A program made the translations under genes and the position numbers. DNA of 64,000 bases from Fictibacillus sp. b24. Lineage in GTDB: Bacteria > Bacillota > Bacilli > Bacillales > Fictibacillaceae. A model generated the notes under the pieces. It had not been told where the DNA came from and searched no databases. It was given only the letters and a program-made list of their open reading frames with translations. Positions 7,167-16,438 of this stretch are shown piece after piece (position 1 is the stretch's first letter; the number at the start of each line of letters is the position of its first letter). The DNA lies in the NCBI RefSeq assembly GCF_030348825.1, contig NZ_JAUCES010000005.1:2232001-2296000 (forward strand), in the 5' to 3' direction.

Positions 7167-8354
7167 TTATCTTCTTCTGTTACGGCTGCGGTTACGCAGG
7201 AATGTTGGAATATCCAACGTATCTGAATCAGCGTTTGAATAAGAAGTGCTTCTTGATTCGGACTGACTCTCTTCACGCTGTTGCCCTTGAGACTGGCTCT
7301 GTGGCTGTGATTGGCTTTGTGAAGAGTGAGATTGGCTAGATGCAGGAGATTGCTGCATTCTTGGACGCTCAGCTCTCTGTTGGTTGTTCACCATTTTTTC
7401 GGTTTCATCAAAACCAGTTGCAATTACCGTTACTAAAATCTCATCTTTTAGCTCTTCATTAATTACGGAACCGAAGATCATGTTTACTTCAGGGTCTGAT
7501 GCAGAAGAAACAATATCAGCTGCTTCGTTAACTTCATAAAGACTCAAGTTAGCTCCACCAGTAATATTCATCAATACACCTTTTGCTCCATCAATAGAAG
7601 TTTCAAGAAGCGGAGATGAAATCGCTTTTTTAGCTGCTTCAGCGGCACGGTTTTCACCTGTACCTACCCCAATACCCATAAGTGCAGATCCACGTTCAGT
7701 CATGATCGTTTTTACGTCTGCAAAGTCAAGGTTGATTAATCCAGGTACAGCGATCAAATCTGAGATACCTTGTACACCTTGGCGAAGAACGTTATCTGCT
7801 TCACGGAAAGCTTCTAACATTGGCGTATTTTTGTCAACGATTTCAAGCAAACGATCATTTGGAATGACGATAAGGGTATCTACTTTTTCTTTTAGAACAG
7901 AGATTCCGCCAACAGCTTGAGTAGAACGTTTACGTCCTTCAAATGTAAATGGTCTAGTAACAACACCAACTGTAAGAGCTCCAAGATCTTTAGCAATCTC
8001 AGCTACTACAGGAGCTGCACCTGTTCCAGTACCGCCGCCCATTCCAGCAGTAACGAAAACCATGTCAGCACCGCTAAGTGCTTCTTCAATCTGCTCACGG
8101 CTTTCTTCTGCAGCTTTCTTTCCGATATCAGGATTTGCGCCTGCGCCTAATCCTCGAGTTAGTTTTGTTCCGATTTGCATTTTTACAGGTGCTTTTGAAA
8201 GATTTAGTGCTTGAGCATCTGTGTTAACACAAATAAATTCTACACCTTGTACACCATGCTCGATCATTCGGTTAACTGCGTTGCTTCCGCCGCCGCCAAC
8301 ACCAATAACTTTAATTGTCGCCAATTGATCCATATTCATATCAAACTCTAACAT
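7167..8354 (-). CDS. ftsZ: Cell division GTPase FtsZ
   Basis: Tubulin-like GTPase that forms the cytokinetic Z ring. The GTP-binding signature GGGTGTG lies within residues 106-112, and the catalytic T7 loop NLDFADVK is at 208-215. The globular core ends near residue 320. A strongly Ser/Gln-rich linker of about 55 residues follows, then the conserved C-terminal tail [16 protein letters not shown], the docking site for FtsA and SepF with a basic end. Length 395 aa. It lies 32 bases after ftsA as in B. subtilis. The start ATG at 8354 has AGGAGGAACGCTC just upstream. Confidence 0.98.
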   Translation of the reverse strand: MLEFDMNMDQLATIKVIGVGGGGSNAVNRMIEHGVQGVEFICVNTDAQALNLSKAPVKMQIGTKLTRGLGAGANPDIGKKAAEESREQIEEALSGADMVFVTAGMGGGTGTGAAPVVAEIAKDLGALTVGVVTRPFTFEGRKRSTQAVGGISVLKEKVDTLIVIPNDRLLEIVDKNTPMLEAFREADNVLRQGVQGISDLIAVPGLINLDFADVKTIMTERGSALMGIGVGTGENRAAEAAKKAISSPLLETSIDGAKGVLMNITGGANLSLYEVNEAADIVSSASDPEVNMIFGSVINEELKDEILVTVIATGFDETEKMVNNQQRAERPRMQQSPASSQSHSSQSQSQPQSQSQGQQREESQSESRSTSYSNADSDTLDIPTFLRNRSRNRRR

Positions 8355-8386
8355 GAGCGTTCCTCCTAATGACTAGTTCCTTAATG

Positions 8387-9670
8387 TTATTCGAAAAATA
8401 AACCAAACCAGTCTTTGACTTTTGATTTCATGCCACCAGGCTGTTTTTCTTGAGCCGGCTTTTGGCTGGATTGTTGTTTCTTCTTTGGTAAAGGTTCCCC
8501 AGCATTTTCAGCTAATGCAGAAGCAACTTCTTTACCTTGAACTTTAATATTTTTGTGAGTGAATTGAATCAATCCAACTCCAGCTGTAAATTTCGGTTCT
8601 CTAACTCCGATATAATCCGGCAATGAAACTCTTACATTTTGCTGAAAAATATCTTGAGCGAGTTCGAGCACTCCTGGGATAGCAGCAACCCCACCTGTTA
8701 TAACAAAACCGCCTGGCAATTCGGAATATCCGCGCTGATGCAATTCATCGTCGATCATCTCAAATATTTCAGCCATGCGGGCCTCAATAATTAAAGAAAG
8801 TTCATATTGAGAGATTTCCTGGTCTTGTGAAGATCCAATTTGTGAAACGGTAAATGTCTCATCTTTTGATGCATAATCCACAAATGAATGTCCATGTTTT
8901 AGTTTAATTTTCTCTGCATCCTCAGCCGAAGTCCTTAATCCAATAGAAATGTCTTTTGTGATAAAGTCTCCGCCGATTGGAAGAACAGATGTAAGCTGCA
9001 TTGTACCTTGGTCAAAAACGGAAAGCGTTGTTGAACCCCCGCCAATATCAATCAATGCCACGCCAAGTTCCATCTCATCTCGTGAAAGTGCAATAGATGA
9101 TGTAGCCAATGGCTCTAAACAAATATCCGCCACTGTAAGTCCTGCTCGCTCTACGCAACGCAATAAATTATGTAAGATTGTCTTGGAACCAGTAATAACC
9201 GTTCCTTCCATCTCAAGGCGCACACCCAGCATGCCTCTCGGATCAATAATCTCATCTGTTCCATCAACAATGAACTGTCGAGGAATCACATCTATAATTT
9301 CTCTTTCAGGAGGCACAGACATTACCTGAGCTGCCTCTATTACTCTAGCAATATCATCATCACCAATTTCACGGTCTTCTCTTGATACTGCTACTACACC
9401 ATGACAAGGCTGAAGTTGAATATGGTTTCCTTTCACACCTACTATTACAGCATTAATTGGAATACCTAACATTCTTTCTGCCTGCTCAACGGCCTTTCTT
9501 ATGGAACGAACAGTTTCATCAATATCTACAATGGAACCTTTTCTGATTCCAGCTGATTTTGCATGGCCAACACCAATAACATTAAAGGATTCACTGGTCA
9601 TTTCTCCAATGATCACTTTAATATTGGATGTACCGATGTCTAAACTTACATAAATTTCATTGCTGTTCAT
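8387..9670 (-). CDS. ftsA: Cell division protein FtsA
   Basis: Actin-like ATPase that tethers FtsZ to the membrane and recruits divisome proteins. The N-terminus YVSLDIGTSNIKVIIGE is the phosphate-1 loop of the actin fold, and LIDIGGGSTTLSVF is phosphate-2. The FtsA-specific SHS2 region lies between about residues 85 and 160. The C-terminus ends in a Gln/Lys/Pro-rich linker and the amphipathic membrane helix MKSKVKDWFGLFFE. Length 427 aa. The start ATG at 9670 has GGAGGTGCC upstream. It probably forms one transcript with ftsZ. Confidence 0.97.
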   Translation of the reverse strand: MNSNEIYVSLDIGTSNIKVIIGEMTSESFNVIGVGHAKSAGIRKGSIVDIDETVRSIRKAVEQAERMLGIPINAVIVGVKGNHIQLQPCHGVVAVSREDREIGDDDIARVIEAAQVMSVPPEREIIDVIPRQFIVDGTDEIIDPRGMLGVRLEMEGTVITGSKTILHNLLRCVERAGLTVADICLEPLATSSIALSRDEMELGVALIDIGGGSTTLSVFDQGTMQLTSVLPIGGDFITKDISIGLRTSAEDAEKIKLKHGHSFVDYASKDETFTVSQIGSSQDQEISQYELSLIIEARMAEIFEMIDDELHQRGYSELPGGFVITGGVAAIPGVLELAQDIFQQNVRVSLPDYIGVREPKFTAGVGLIQFTHKNIKVQGKEVASALAENAGEPLPKKKQQSSQKPAQEKQPGGMKSKVKDWFGLFFE

Positions 9671-9709
9671 TCTGTGGCACCTCCTAACCTTTCATCCATT
9701 AAATCTTCT

Positions 9710-9730
9710 TCGTTCATATTAGATGAACGA
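9710..9730. promoter_or_regulatory. Perfect inverted repeat in the ftsA upstream region
   Basis: TCGTTCAT and ATGAACGA, 8-base arms around a 5-base centre, lie 40 bases before the ftsA start. The size fits an operator for a dimeric regulator, or a leader hairpin. On the minus strand, AAGGAATT (9738-9731) followed by the repeat's GAACGA resembles sigma-H elements, and ftsA has a sigma-H promoter in B. subtilis, but the -10 match is weak. No regulator is identified. Confidence 0.4.
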
Positions 9731-9815
9731 AATTCCTTGATTTTCGCTTAATTATGGAATAAATTCCACAAACAACGGGTTATCCCTCTTTTTTTTTACC
9801 GTTTTTTCAAATTTT

Positions 9816-10169
9816 TTAGGCCTTTTTGCGTGAATCTGACCATTTTGAAATAATTAATCGCCGAATAACAGCAATATTATTAAACAACCTTACACCAAAC
9901 GCAAAAATTGCAGCTAAATACAGGTCAATACCGAGATGTACTCCTAAATACGCGAGCCCGGCAGCCAGTAAAATATTAAAGAAAAAACCTGTAATGAACA
10001 CTTTATCTTCAAAACTGCCTTGCAGGTGTGCACGTATACCTCCAAATAGTGTATCTAATGCAGCCAAAACAGCTATTGATAAATAGTTTGAGTATTCAGG
10101 AGGGACCCGGATATCAGACATGAAACCCAATAGAAGGCCTAACAATAGTCCAAGTACCGGTAACCACAT
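9816..10169 (-). CDS. sbp: Small basic protein Sbp (DUF1290)
   Basis: Membrane protein of 117 aa with several hydrophobic segments (about residues 1-18, 27-43, 58-76, 81-103) and a basic end, RRLIISKWSDSRKKA. The family is kept between ylxX and ftsA in Bacillaceae. Its function is unknown, but the position suggests a role in the cell envelope or division. It starts 1 base after the ylxX stop, so the two are translated from one mRNA. Confidence 0.88.
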   Translation of the reverse strand: MWLPVLGLLLGLLLGFMSDIRVPPEYSNYLSIAVLAALDTLFGGIRAHLQGSFEDKVFITGFFFNILLAAGLAYLGVHLGIDLYLAAIFAFGVRLFNNIAVIRRLIISKWSDSRKKA

Positions 10170-10170
10170 C

Positions 10171-10887
10171 TTAAGTTTCCTCCTTTGCCGGTTTCATAAA
10201 CTTCACTTTCATACTTTTATCAAAAGCTGGCAGAATTACTTTTGCTGCTGGAGACGATTCCACAAGAAAATTTTCTCGTATAAACTCTTCTACAGCAGGT
10301 GATGCAATGATTTTTTGATGAAGTTTTTCATTGTCTTTTGCCAGCACTTTGATTTCGATAGGAAATGAAGAAACAGGCTCATTGTTTATATAAATGTTTC
10401 CATTTACTTCCCGGATCGGTGTTTTCGATACGATACGCTGCCCATCTATACTGATTTCTTTCGCATCATATCTATTTAATTCATTAACAAGTCTTCTCAG
10501 CATATCAGGATCAATTTTCGGCAGAGGGCGATCTACTCCAATTAGCTCGTTATTAAAAGGTTCGATCGTTATTACGATTCCTTGTCCGCTAACTGTCGTT
10601 AATCCAGCCTGTTTTTTTAAATCTGTCATTGCATTTTCCATTGCCTGGATTTTTTCATCCTTACCTTCACCTTGATACTGATCTAAAAGTTCACTATAAC
10701 GTTCAAGTTCCTCATTAAGCTCCTGCTGACGCTGTTTTTCTTTTTCCAAATCAGCTCTTAAATCCCATAGATCTCTTGTGTCTCGAACGACAGGGTTGTT
10801 TGTGGTCTCAAATTGGATCGCCAGCATTCCACCGATAATGAGGGCAATAGTTGCGAACATGAATTGTCTTTCTTTCAACTCACTCAT
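10171..10887 (-). CDS. ylxX: DUF881 envelope protein YlxX
   Basis: Membrane-anchored DUF881 protein of 238 aa. It has one transmembrane segment (about residues 10-26), a Glu/Lys/Gln coiled coil (about 38-90, with EKEKQRQQELNEELERYSEL), and the extracytoplasmic DUF881 domain, which includes GQGIVITIEPFNNELIGV and ELNRYDAKEISIDGQRI. The function is unknown. It is a paralogue of the upstream gene, overlapping it by 4 bases (ATGA); the pair probably arose by duplication and sits in the divIB-ftsA stretch of the dcw cluster. Confidence 0.88.
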   Translation of the reverse strand: MSELKERQFMFATIALIIGGMLAIQFETTNNPVVRDTRDLWDLRADLEKEKQRQQELNEELERYSELLDQYQGEGKDEKIQAMENAMTDLKKQAGLTTVSGQGIVITIEPFNNELIGVDRPLPKIDPDMLRRLVNELNRYDAKEISIDGQRIVSKTPIREVNGNIYINNEPVSSFPIEIKVLAKDNEKLHQKIIASPAVEEFIRENFLVESSPAAKVILPAFDKSMKVKFMKPAKEET

Positions 10888-11579
10888 CCCTCTTCTGTAA
10901 TAAATGGCTCCATCTCAATCGCGCCCTCTTGTTCCACCCTAACTTCTACACCATCATTGACAATTTTATCGACTAAATATAGATTTAAAGATTTTTCCAA
11001 AGTCGAAGAATTACCGATAGCGGTAATGACAAATGGTGCAGGATATTGGTTTCCATCAACAGATACAACGGGTCCGATACACGCAATATAGGTGTCATGA
11101 GAAATTCTCTGGCCGTTTATCGCAATCGCTTCTGCACCTGATACGTGCAGTTCGTCAATAACACTCCTTATATGTTCTTCATGGACGATATAATCATTAG
11201 GATTCGCCCCTTCCGGGATATAAGAGGAGTCTTGGAGAGTAACTTCTACTCCCTCCCCTTTCACTTTCACGTTTCCAACTACCATTCTGAGCTCTTTTAA
11301 ATCTTCAACTAGTTTAGAAGATATCTCCTCTTGATTAGCCAGTTTGCTTTCTTTTTTCTGAACATCCTGCTGCAGTCCTTTAAGTTCAACTGCTAATTCA
11401 CGATTTGTTTTTTGTAGACTAAGAATCTGGCTGCGCAATGAATCTTCTTTTTTCCATTCATTGTTTTGAACAACGTTTTGTTTTTCAATCTGTGCTCTTT
11501 GATAGGAGAAGGATAATATGAACCCGGTAACTAGAAGGATTAAAGACAGGAAAAGATGCTTCCCACTAATTTTGCTCAT
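10884..11579 (-). CDS. ylxW: DUF881 envelope protein YlxW
   Basis: Paralogue of YlxX. It has an N-terminal membrane segment (about residues 7-25), a coiled coil (about 38-95) and a DUF881 domain (about 100-215, with VKGEGVEVTLQD and ELHVSGAEAIAINGQRI). The start ATG at 11579 is preceded by GGAGGAAAGTA and gives 231 aa. It lies inside the 3' end of divIB (14-base overlap), which indicates translational coupling. A 12-codon upstream extension is possible but lacks a ribosome binding site. Function unknown; division or envelope role inferred from context. Confidence 0.88.
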   Translation of the reverse strand: MSKISGKHLFLSLILLVTGFILSFSYQRAQIEKQNVVQNNEWKKEDSLRSQILSLQKTNRELAVELKGLQQDVQKKESKLANQEEISSKLVEDLKELRMVVGNVKVKGEGVEVTLQDSSYIPEGANPNDYIVHEEHIRSVIDELHVSGAEAIAINGQRISHDTYIACIGPVVSVDGNQYPAPFVITAIGNSSTLEKSLNLYLVDKIVNDGVEVRVEQEGAIEMEPFITEEG

Positions 11580-12345
11580 TACTTTCCTCCGTAACTGCTC
11601 GGTTGTAACTTTCAAAGCGTGTACTGATTCCTAAATAAAACGTACCTTTTTCATCAGGCTTCAGCTCATCCACTAAAGATGGATATGCAGAAAGCCTTTC
11701 AGAGAACTTCGAAATTGAGGTAACAACTTTGTTTCCATCTGTCATAAACAATGTTAGTTGATTTGAATTATTTGATGCGGGTGTATGCGTTATTTCGGAT
11801 ATTCGATGAATGATTCCCTCAGGAAGCTTTTGGAGTTCCTGCGCCATCGTTTCAAGCTGTTCAGGATCTTCCCAGCTCACGATAATCGGTGCGTTAACAG
11901 GTCTCTCACTCTTTTTAAGAGGTTCTAACATCTTACCATTTTGAAGCATCGGATAATATGTATCTTCTTTTCTAAAATAACCAACCCGCTGAAATTCGCT
12001 AACCTTGATTACTACATGGTTAAAAAACTTTTTTTCAATGGAAACTGAACTGATCTCTTCGATGCCTTCTAACTTTTTAGCGATGTCGTCTCCTGAAACA
12101 TTTAAGTATTTTGTTTTTGTAGAGACCTTACTTTTTTTCAAAATTTCTTTATCAGTTACAAAATAGTTGCCTGTGACCGTAATTTTTTTCACATGACTTA
12201 GATCAGATTGAAAATAAACAACGACCATCAATAACAGGAAGAAAAAGGACAAGTAAAATATAAGACGGCGATTTGCTTTTTGTTTACGGTGTTCTTTCAG
12301 CTTCGGAATTCGGTCCTCAATTTTGACAACCTTTACCTTGTCCAT
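11566..12345 (-). CDS. divIB: Cell division protein DivIB (FtsQ)
   Basis: Bitopic membrane protein that forms a complex with FtsL and DivIC and activates septal peptidoglycan synthesis. It has a basic cytoplasmic N-terminus (residues 1-26), a transmembrane segment (about 27-46), then the extracellular POTRA domain (about 50-118, starting VKKITVTGNYFVTDKEILKKS) and the beta domain (about 119-235). Length 259 aa, with a short C-terminal tail. It lies 231 bases after murB; a terminator-like hairpin lies between them, so it may also have its own promoter. Confidence 0.93.
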   Translation of the reverse strand: MDKVKVVKIEDRIPKLKEHRKQKANRRLIFYLSFFFLLLMVVVYFQSDLSHVKKITVTGNYFVTDKEILKKSKVSTKTKYLNVSGDDIAKKLEGIEEISSVSIEKKFFNHVVIKVSEFQRVGYFRKEDTYYPMLQNGKMLEPLKKSERPVNAPIIVSWEDPEQLETMAQELQKLPEGIIHRISEITHTPASNNSNQLTLFMTDGNKVVTSISKFSERLSAYPSLVDELKPDEKGTFYLGISTRFESYNRAVTEESNEQN

Positions 12346-12407
12346 CCTCTTCCTCCGATTTATAAATATAGTTCAAGAAATCATTAACTGCCGACAGAAA
12401 TAAAAGA

Positions 12408-12429
12408 ACTTGGCAGTGAGACGCCAAGT
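12408..12429 (-). terminator. Terminator-like hairpin between murB and divIB
   Basis: On the minus strand ACTTGGC and GCCAAGT enclose an 8-base loop and are followed by TCTTTTATTTC. The stem is 7 bp, so termination may be partial; divIB and its followers lie downstream. Confidence 0.55.
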
Positions 12430-12576
12430 CTTCATTAAAGGTACTGATAACAGTCCAACTATCAGAAGAAAACGAAATAAATAGTTCGTTTTGAAACGTC
12501 AAAAGTTAATTTTTTCTTGTTCTTTGTATTATAGCACGGATATGGCCCATTTCAGCACTATTTATCCAATTTTTTG

Positions 12577-13488
12577 CTAATCATTTCGGCCGATGATTTC
12601 AACCTCTGTTTCAAGTTCAACATCGTGCTTTTCTTTTATTGTTTTTTGAATAAAGCTAATTAGATCTAGTACGTCTTTCGCTTTGGCATCTCCTGTATTT
12701 ACGATGAAATTTGCATGCATCTCAGATACTTGAGCTCCACCAATTTGTGTTCCTTTTAGTCCTGATTTTTCAATTAGCTGACCCGCATAGTTCGGCAAAG
12801 GATTACGGAACACACTTCCGCAGCATGGAAAATTCCAAGGCTGAGTGTTTTTTCTGTATTCTTTATTCTTTTTAAGCTCTGACATAATCGTTTCTTTTTC
12901 ACCTTTTTCTAAGGTGAGTACGGCTTCGACACAAATTCCGCCTGTTTCTTGAAGTACGGATGTACGATAAGAAAAACGAAGCTCCTCATTTGAAAGCCAT
13001 TTTAATTCACCGTCAGGAAATAGAATTAAAGCTTTTTCAAGAATTCTTGACATATCTGATCCATGTGCACCTGCATTCATAAATACGGCACCGCCGACTG
13101 ATCCAGGTATACCTGCTGCGAATTCAAGACCGGTAAATGCTTCACGAGACATTAGAGTTGCAAGAGTAATCAAGGAGTACCCTCCACCGACCTTTATTTT
13201 ATTATCATTTTTTTCAAGGTGGTTAAGCCCCTCCCCTACTTTGATAACAACTCCTTCGATGCCTCCGTCAGCTACTAAAAGGTTTGATCCTCTTCCAATC
13301 GCACGAATTGGAGCATTAGCTTCTTTAATATAAGTTAAAGCTTTTTTAAGACTTTCAATGTCTTTAGGCTCAAAATAAAGATCGGCAGGACCCCCTATTT
13401 TTAAAGTGGTATGATTTTTTAATGGTTCATTAACAAGAACTGTTCCTAGATCTTCATTTTTTAATACTTCCGCTAATTGGCTATACAT
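12577..13488 (-). CDS. murB: UDP-N-acetylmuramate dehydrogenase MurB (type II)
   Basis: FAD enzyme that reduces UDP-GlcNAc-enolpyruvate to UDP-MurNAc with NADPH in the cytoplasm. FAD-binding motifs are [10 protein letters not shown] (residues 63-72) and [15 protein letters not shown] (126-140). Active-site residues are the Arg of YRTS (Arg175) and Ser225 in CCGSVFRNP; a C-terminal Glu of TEVEIIG completes the site. The start ATG at 13488 is chosen because GGGGG lies 7 bases upstream and the length (303 aa) equals B. subtilis MurB; a 10-codon longer form lacks a ribosome binding site. murG, normally just upstream, is absent. Confidence 0.95.
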   Translation of the reverse strand: MYSQLAEVLKNEDLGTVLVNEPLKNHTTLKIGGPADLYFEPKDIESLKKALTYIKEANAPIRAIGRGSNLLVADGGIEGVVIKVGEGLNHLEKNDNKIKVGGGYSLITLATLMSREAFTGLEFAAGIPGSVGGAVFMNAGAHGSDMSRILEKALILFPDGELKWLSNEELRFSYRTSVLQETGGICVEAVLTLEKGEKETIMSELKKNKEYRKNTQPWNFPCCGSVFRNPLPNYAGQLIEKSGLKGTQIGGAQVSEMHANFIVNTGDAKAKDVLDLISFIQKTIKEKHDVELETEVEIIGRND

Positions 13489-13692
13489 AATAAAACCCCC
13501 TACATTCATACGCATCATTCTATTTATATGCTATGCGTTAATCTTTTCCATGTTTTCAATGTTCATAAACATCGACAAAGTAGTATTCGAATGAATTTCT
13601 CTTTTTGTTACTCTTTTTGTCATTTTTATAGAAGAGTAATTTCTATAAAATTGCTGTTTACTTATTTATGTTTTCTCATCCTCTTCATTGAA

Positions 13693-13822
13693 AGTTGATT
13701 GTAGTGTAAGGTGTGAGACTCCTGCGGGACGAGCGGTCAGGTGAGACCACTATAGGCGCAAAGCGGCAGGGGGCTCACCGGACGCCCCGCGGAAAGCGAA
13801 GCACCTGGAACGGAAATCAACT
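13693..13822 (+). repeat. ~130-bp palindromic intergenic element, copy C
   Basis: Begins AGTTGATTGTAG and ends CGGAAATCAACT, with the central segment TAGGCGCAAAGCGGC. It occupies the gap between spoVE and murB where murG lies in related genomes. The remainder of the gap (13489-13692) shows no gene and must hold the murB promoter. Confidence 0.9.
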
Positions 13823-13860
13823 GCTTTCACAAGCAACCAGCTTTTGCGAAAAGAATAAAT

Positions 13861-13895
13861 AAAAAGAAGATACCCTGCCATAATTGACAGGGTAT
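13861..13895 (-). terminator. Terminator downstream of spoVE
   Basis: On the minus strand ATACCCTG pairs with CAGGGTAT over a 10-base loop, followed by CTTCTTTTT. It separates the murE-spoVE transcript from murB. Confidence 0.8.
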
Positions 13896-13948
13896 TGTCT
13901 TTAAATCGCTATGTTTAGAATAAGAGAAATTCCACTGAAACTCAAGTA

Positions 13949-15049
13949 TTAATACCTTGAATAGCGGCTAATATTGAGGATTACTCCGATAGATGCAAGC
14001 ATCAATGTTAGCGATGAACCTCCATAACTTAAAAATGGTAATGTTATTCCTGTTACTGGCATTAATCCTGTGACTACTCCGATGTTAATCATAACTTGAA
14101 TGGCTACCATTCCAATGATTCCAATCGCTAAAAAACTGCCGAATAGATCTGGAGCTCCTAATGCAATTCTTATTCCACGCCATAGCAGCAGACTGAACAG
14201 AATTAGAACAAAGACAGCACCGATAAATCCAAGTTCCTCAGAAAGTATGGCAAAAATAAAATCCGTTTGAGGCTCAGGAAGATACCCAAACTTCTGTCTG
14301 CTCTGACCTAAGCCTAAACCGAGCAGCCCGCCAGGTCCAAGGGAATATAAAGACTGGATAATCTGAAAGCCGCTTCCTAAAGGATCGCTCCAAGGATCAA
14401 GGAATGAAGTAATCCTCTTAATCCGATAAGGAGCTGATATGATTAATCCGGCAAGCCCTATAAGACCGATCAAACCCATACCTACAAAATGAGAGATGCG
14501 CGCACCAGCCACAAACACCATAACTATACTTGTTCCAACCATAACCGCCCCTGTACCCAAGTCAGGCTGCAGCATGATCATAGCAAAAGCTACCATCACC
14601 AATCCTAGTGTAGGCAACAAGCCTTGTTTTAGAGATGTGATCTTTTTTTGGTGCTCTGATAAATATTTAGCTAAAAAAGTAATCATGGCCAGTTTCATAA
14701 ATTCGGAAGGCTGTATGGAGAAAGCTCCCACACCTATCCAGCTTCTTGCACCACCACGCACCATTCCTACACCTGGAATGAGGACTGCGATCAACAATAC
14801 GAAACAAATGATTAATAGAATCTTAGACCAGACTCTCCATGTCATATAGTTGATATTCATAATAAAAAACATTGCTGCAATCCCTACACCGGCAAACAAC
14901 AACTGCCGTTTAGCAAAAAAGAAAGCATCATCAAATTTGTATAGACCTAAATCCGCACTCGCGCTATAAACCATTATGATTCCAATGGATAACAGCAATA
15001 GCGTGACCACAATCATAATAATATCAGGGGTTGATCTCGTTGCAGGCAA
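13949..15049 (-). CDS. spoVE: Stage V sporulation SEDS protein SpoVE
   Basis: SEDS-family peptidoglycan polymerase for the spore cortex, working with the transpeptidase SpoVD. Ten membrane segments are visible. Family signatures include FSIQPSEFMKLAM, LLQPDLGTG-type LQPDLGTGAVM, PEPQTDFIFAILSEELG and the C-terminal LPFLSYGGSSL. Similarity is much closer to SpoVE than to vegetative FtsW, which is encoded separately at 60-61 kb. The start is TTG at 15049 behind GAGGTG, giving 366 aa, the same length as B. subtilis SpoVE; a TTG five codons upstream overlaps that ribosome binding site. Confidence 0.94.
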   Translation of the reverse strand: MPATRSTPDIIMIVVTLLLLSIGIIMVYSASADLGLYKFDDAFFFAKRQLLFAGVGIAAMFFIMNINYMTWRVWSKILLIICFVLLIAVLIPGVGMVRGGARSWIGVGAFSIQPSEFMKLAMITFLAKYLSEHQKKITSLKQGLLPTLGLVMVAFAMIMLQPDLGTGAVMVGTSIVMVFVAGARISHFVGMGLIGLIGLAGLIISAPYRIKRITSFLDPWSDPLGSGFQIIQSLYSLGPGGLLGLGLGQSRQKFGYLPEPQTDFIFAILSEELGFIGAVFVLILFSLLLWRGIRIALGAPDLFGSFLAIGIIGMVAIQVMINIGVVTGLMPVTGITLPFLSYGGSSLTLMLASIGVILNISRYSRY

Positions 15050-15085
15050 AGGGAAACACCTCAACTCTTATTTTTTGTACAAACC

Positions 15086-16438
15086 TTATTTAAGTTTATG
15101 CACGGAGTTGATAAACATGTCCCCTCTTTGTTCAAAAGTCTTATATTGATCCCAGCTTGCACAAGCGGGAGATAACAATATAACGTCTTCTTCATGAGAA
15201 AGGCTGTAAGCTAGGGGAACAGCTTCTTCCACATTATCAGCACGTTTAATTGTTTCTATTCCTGCTTGTTTTCCTGCATCAGCTAATTTTTCAGCTGTCT
15301 GGCCAAATGTAACCATCGCCTTAACATTTTTTAGTGCAGGAATTAGATCGTCAAACGAATTTCCTCGGTCAAGCCCACCTGCCAATAGAATGACAGGATT
15401 ATGAAATGCTGATAGTGCTGCATTTGTTGCTAATATATTCGTAGCTTTAGAGTCATTGTAAAAGCGCCTGCCGTTTTTTTCATCAACATATTGAAGCCTG
15501 TGTTTCACTCCAGGGAAGGTAGTTAAAACGTGACGAATCTGTTCTGTTTTAGCTCCTGCTAATATTGAAGCGCCCACCGCAGCCATAATGTTAGAAAGAT
15601 TATGCTTACCAGGAAGAACGATGTCTTTTAATTCAATAACCTTTTGCTCTTGAAAATAAAGGGCATCTTCTTGTATGTAAACCCCTTCTGTACACTTCTT
15701 TGTAACGGAAAAAGGAATGTGCTTAGCACGAGAACTCTTCATTAACGCTGATACTTTTTCATCATCAGCGTTATAGATCGTATAATCATCCGAATTCTGA
15801 TTCTCAGTTATCTTTGCTTTTGCTTTTCCATATTCGTCTATGGAACCATGATAATCTAGATGTGCTTCAAAAAGATTCAGAAAGACTGAGATTTCCGGTT
15901 TAAATCGTTCAGTACCCATTAGCTGAAAGCTGGATAGTTCCGCTACTAAAATATCGTCTGGTGTTGATTCAGCAGCAACTTCAGAAAATACCGTACCAAT
16001 ATTCCCAGCAACTATTGGTGTTTTTTCACTATTTTTTAACATCTCACCAATTAGTGTAGTTGTTGTTGTCTTACCATTCGATCCAGTTATCGCAATAATA
16101 GAAGCATCTGCGATCATTCCGGCGATTTCCACTTCTGTATAGATTGGAATATTGCGCTTTACTGCTTCAGCTAACAATGGGTTTTCATACGGAATTCCTG
16201 GATTTTTCACGATAAAATCCAGATTATTATCAAGCAATGTTAGTGGATGAGCTCCACAAACGACTTCAATGCCAAGCTGTTCCAGTTTTTCGGCTTCAAT
16301 ATTTCCTTCTCTTGGGCTTTTATCATTTACAAATAAATGCGCCCCAAAAGAATGAAGCAGTTTTGCTGCAGCAAAACCGCTTTTGGCTAATCCAACAATT
16401 AATATATTCTTTCCCTTAAAGAACTCAGTGTTTTTCAT
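15086..16438 (-). CDS. murD: UDP-N-acetylmuramoylalanine--D-glutamate ligase MurD
   Basis: Cytoplasmic ATP-dependent ligase that adds D-glutamate to UDP-MurNAc-L-alanine. It shows the three Mur-ligase domains: an N-terminal UDP-binding Rossmann domain (1-95), a central ATPase domain with P-loop GSNGKTTTT (119-127), and a C-terminal domain containing YNDSKATN and the LLSPACASWDQY motif. Length 450 aa. Its ATG directly follows the mraY stop codon, with AGGTGTGGG inside the mraY end as ribosome binding site. Confidence 0.97.
   Translation of the reverse strand: MKNTEFFKGKNILIVGLAKSGFAAAKLLHSFGAHLFVNDKSPREGNIEAEKLEQLGIEVVCGAHPLTLLDNNLDFIVKNPGIPYENPLLAEAVKRNIPIYTEVEIAGMIADASIIAITGSNGKTTTTTLIGEMLKNSEKTPIVAGNIGTVFSEVAAESTPDDILVAELSSFQLMGTERFKPEISVFLNLFEAHLDYHGSIDEYGKAKAKITENQNSDDYTIYNADDEKVSALMKSSRAKHIPFSVTKKCTEGVYIQEDALYFQEQKVIELKDIVLPGKHNLSNIMAAVGASILAGAKTEQIRHVLTTFPGVKHRLQYVDEKNGRRFYNDSKATNILATNAALSAFHNPVILLAGGLDRGNSFDDLIPALKNVKAMVTFGQTAEKLADAGKQAGIETIKRADNVEEAVPLAYSLSHEEDVILLSPACASWDQYKTFEQRGDMFINSVHKLK

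Noticed and set aside
12317-12502. 61-aa frame between murB and divIB
   Set aside because: No ribosome binding site or family; it runs through the terminator hairpin and into the divIB start.
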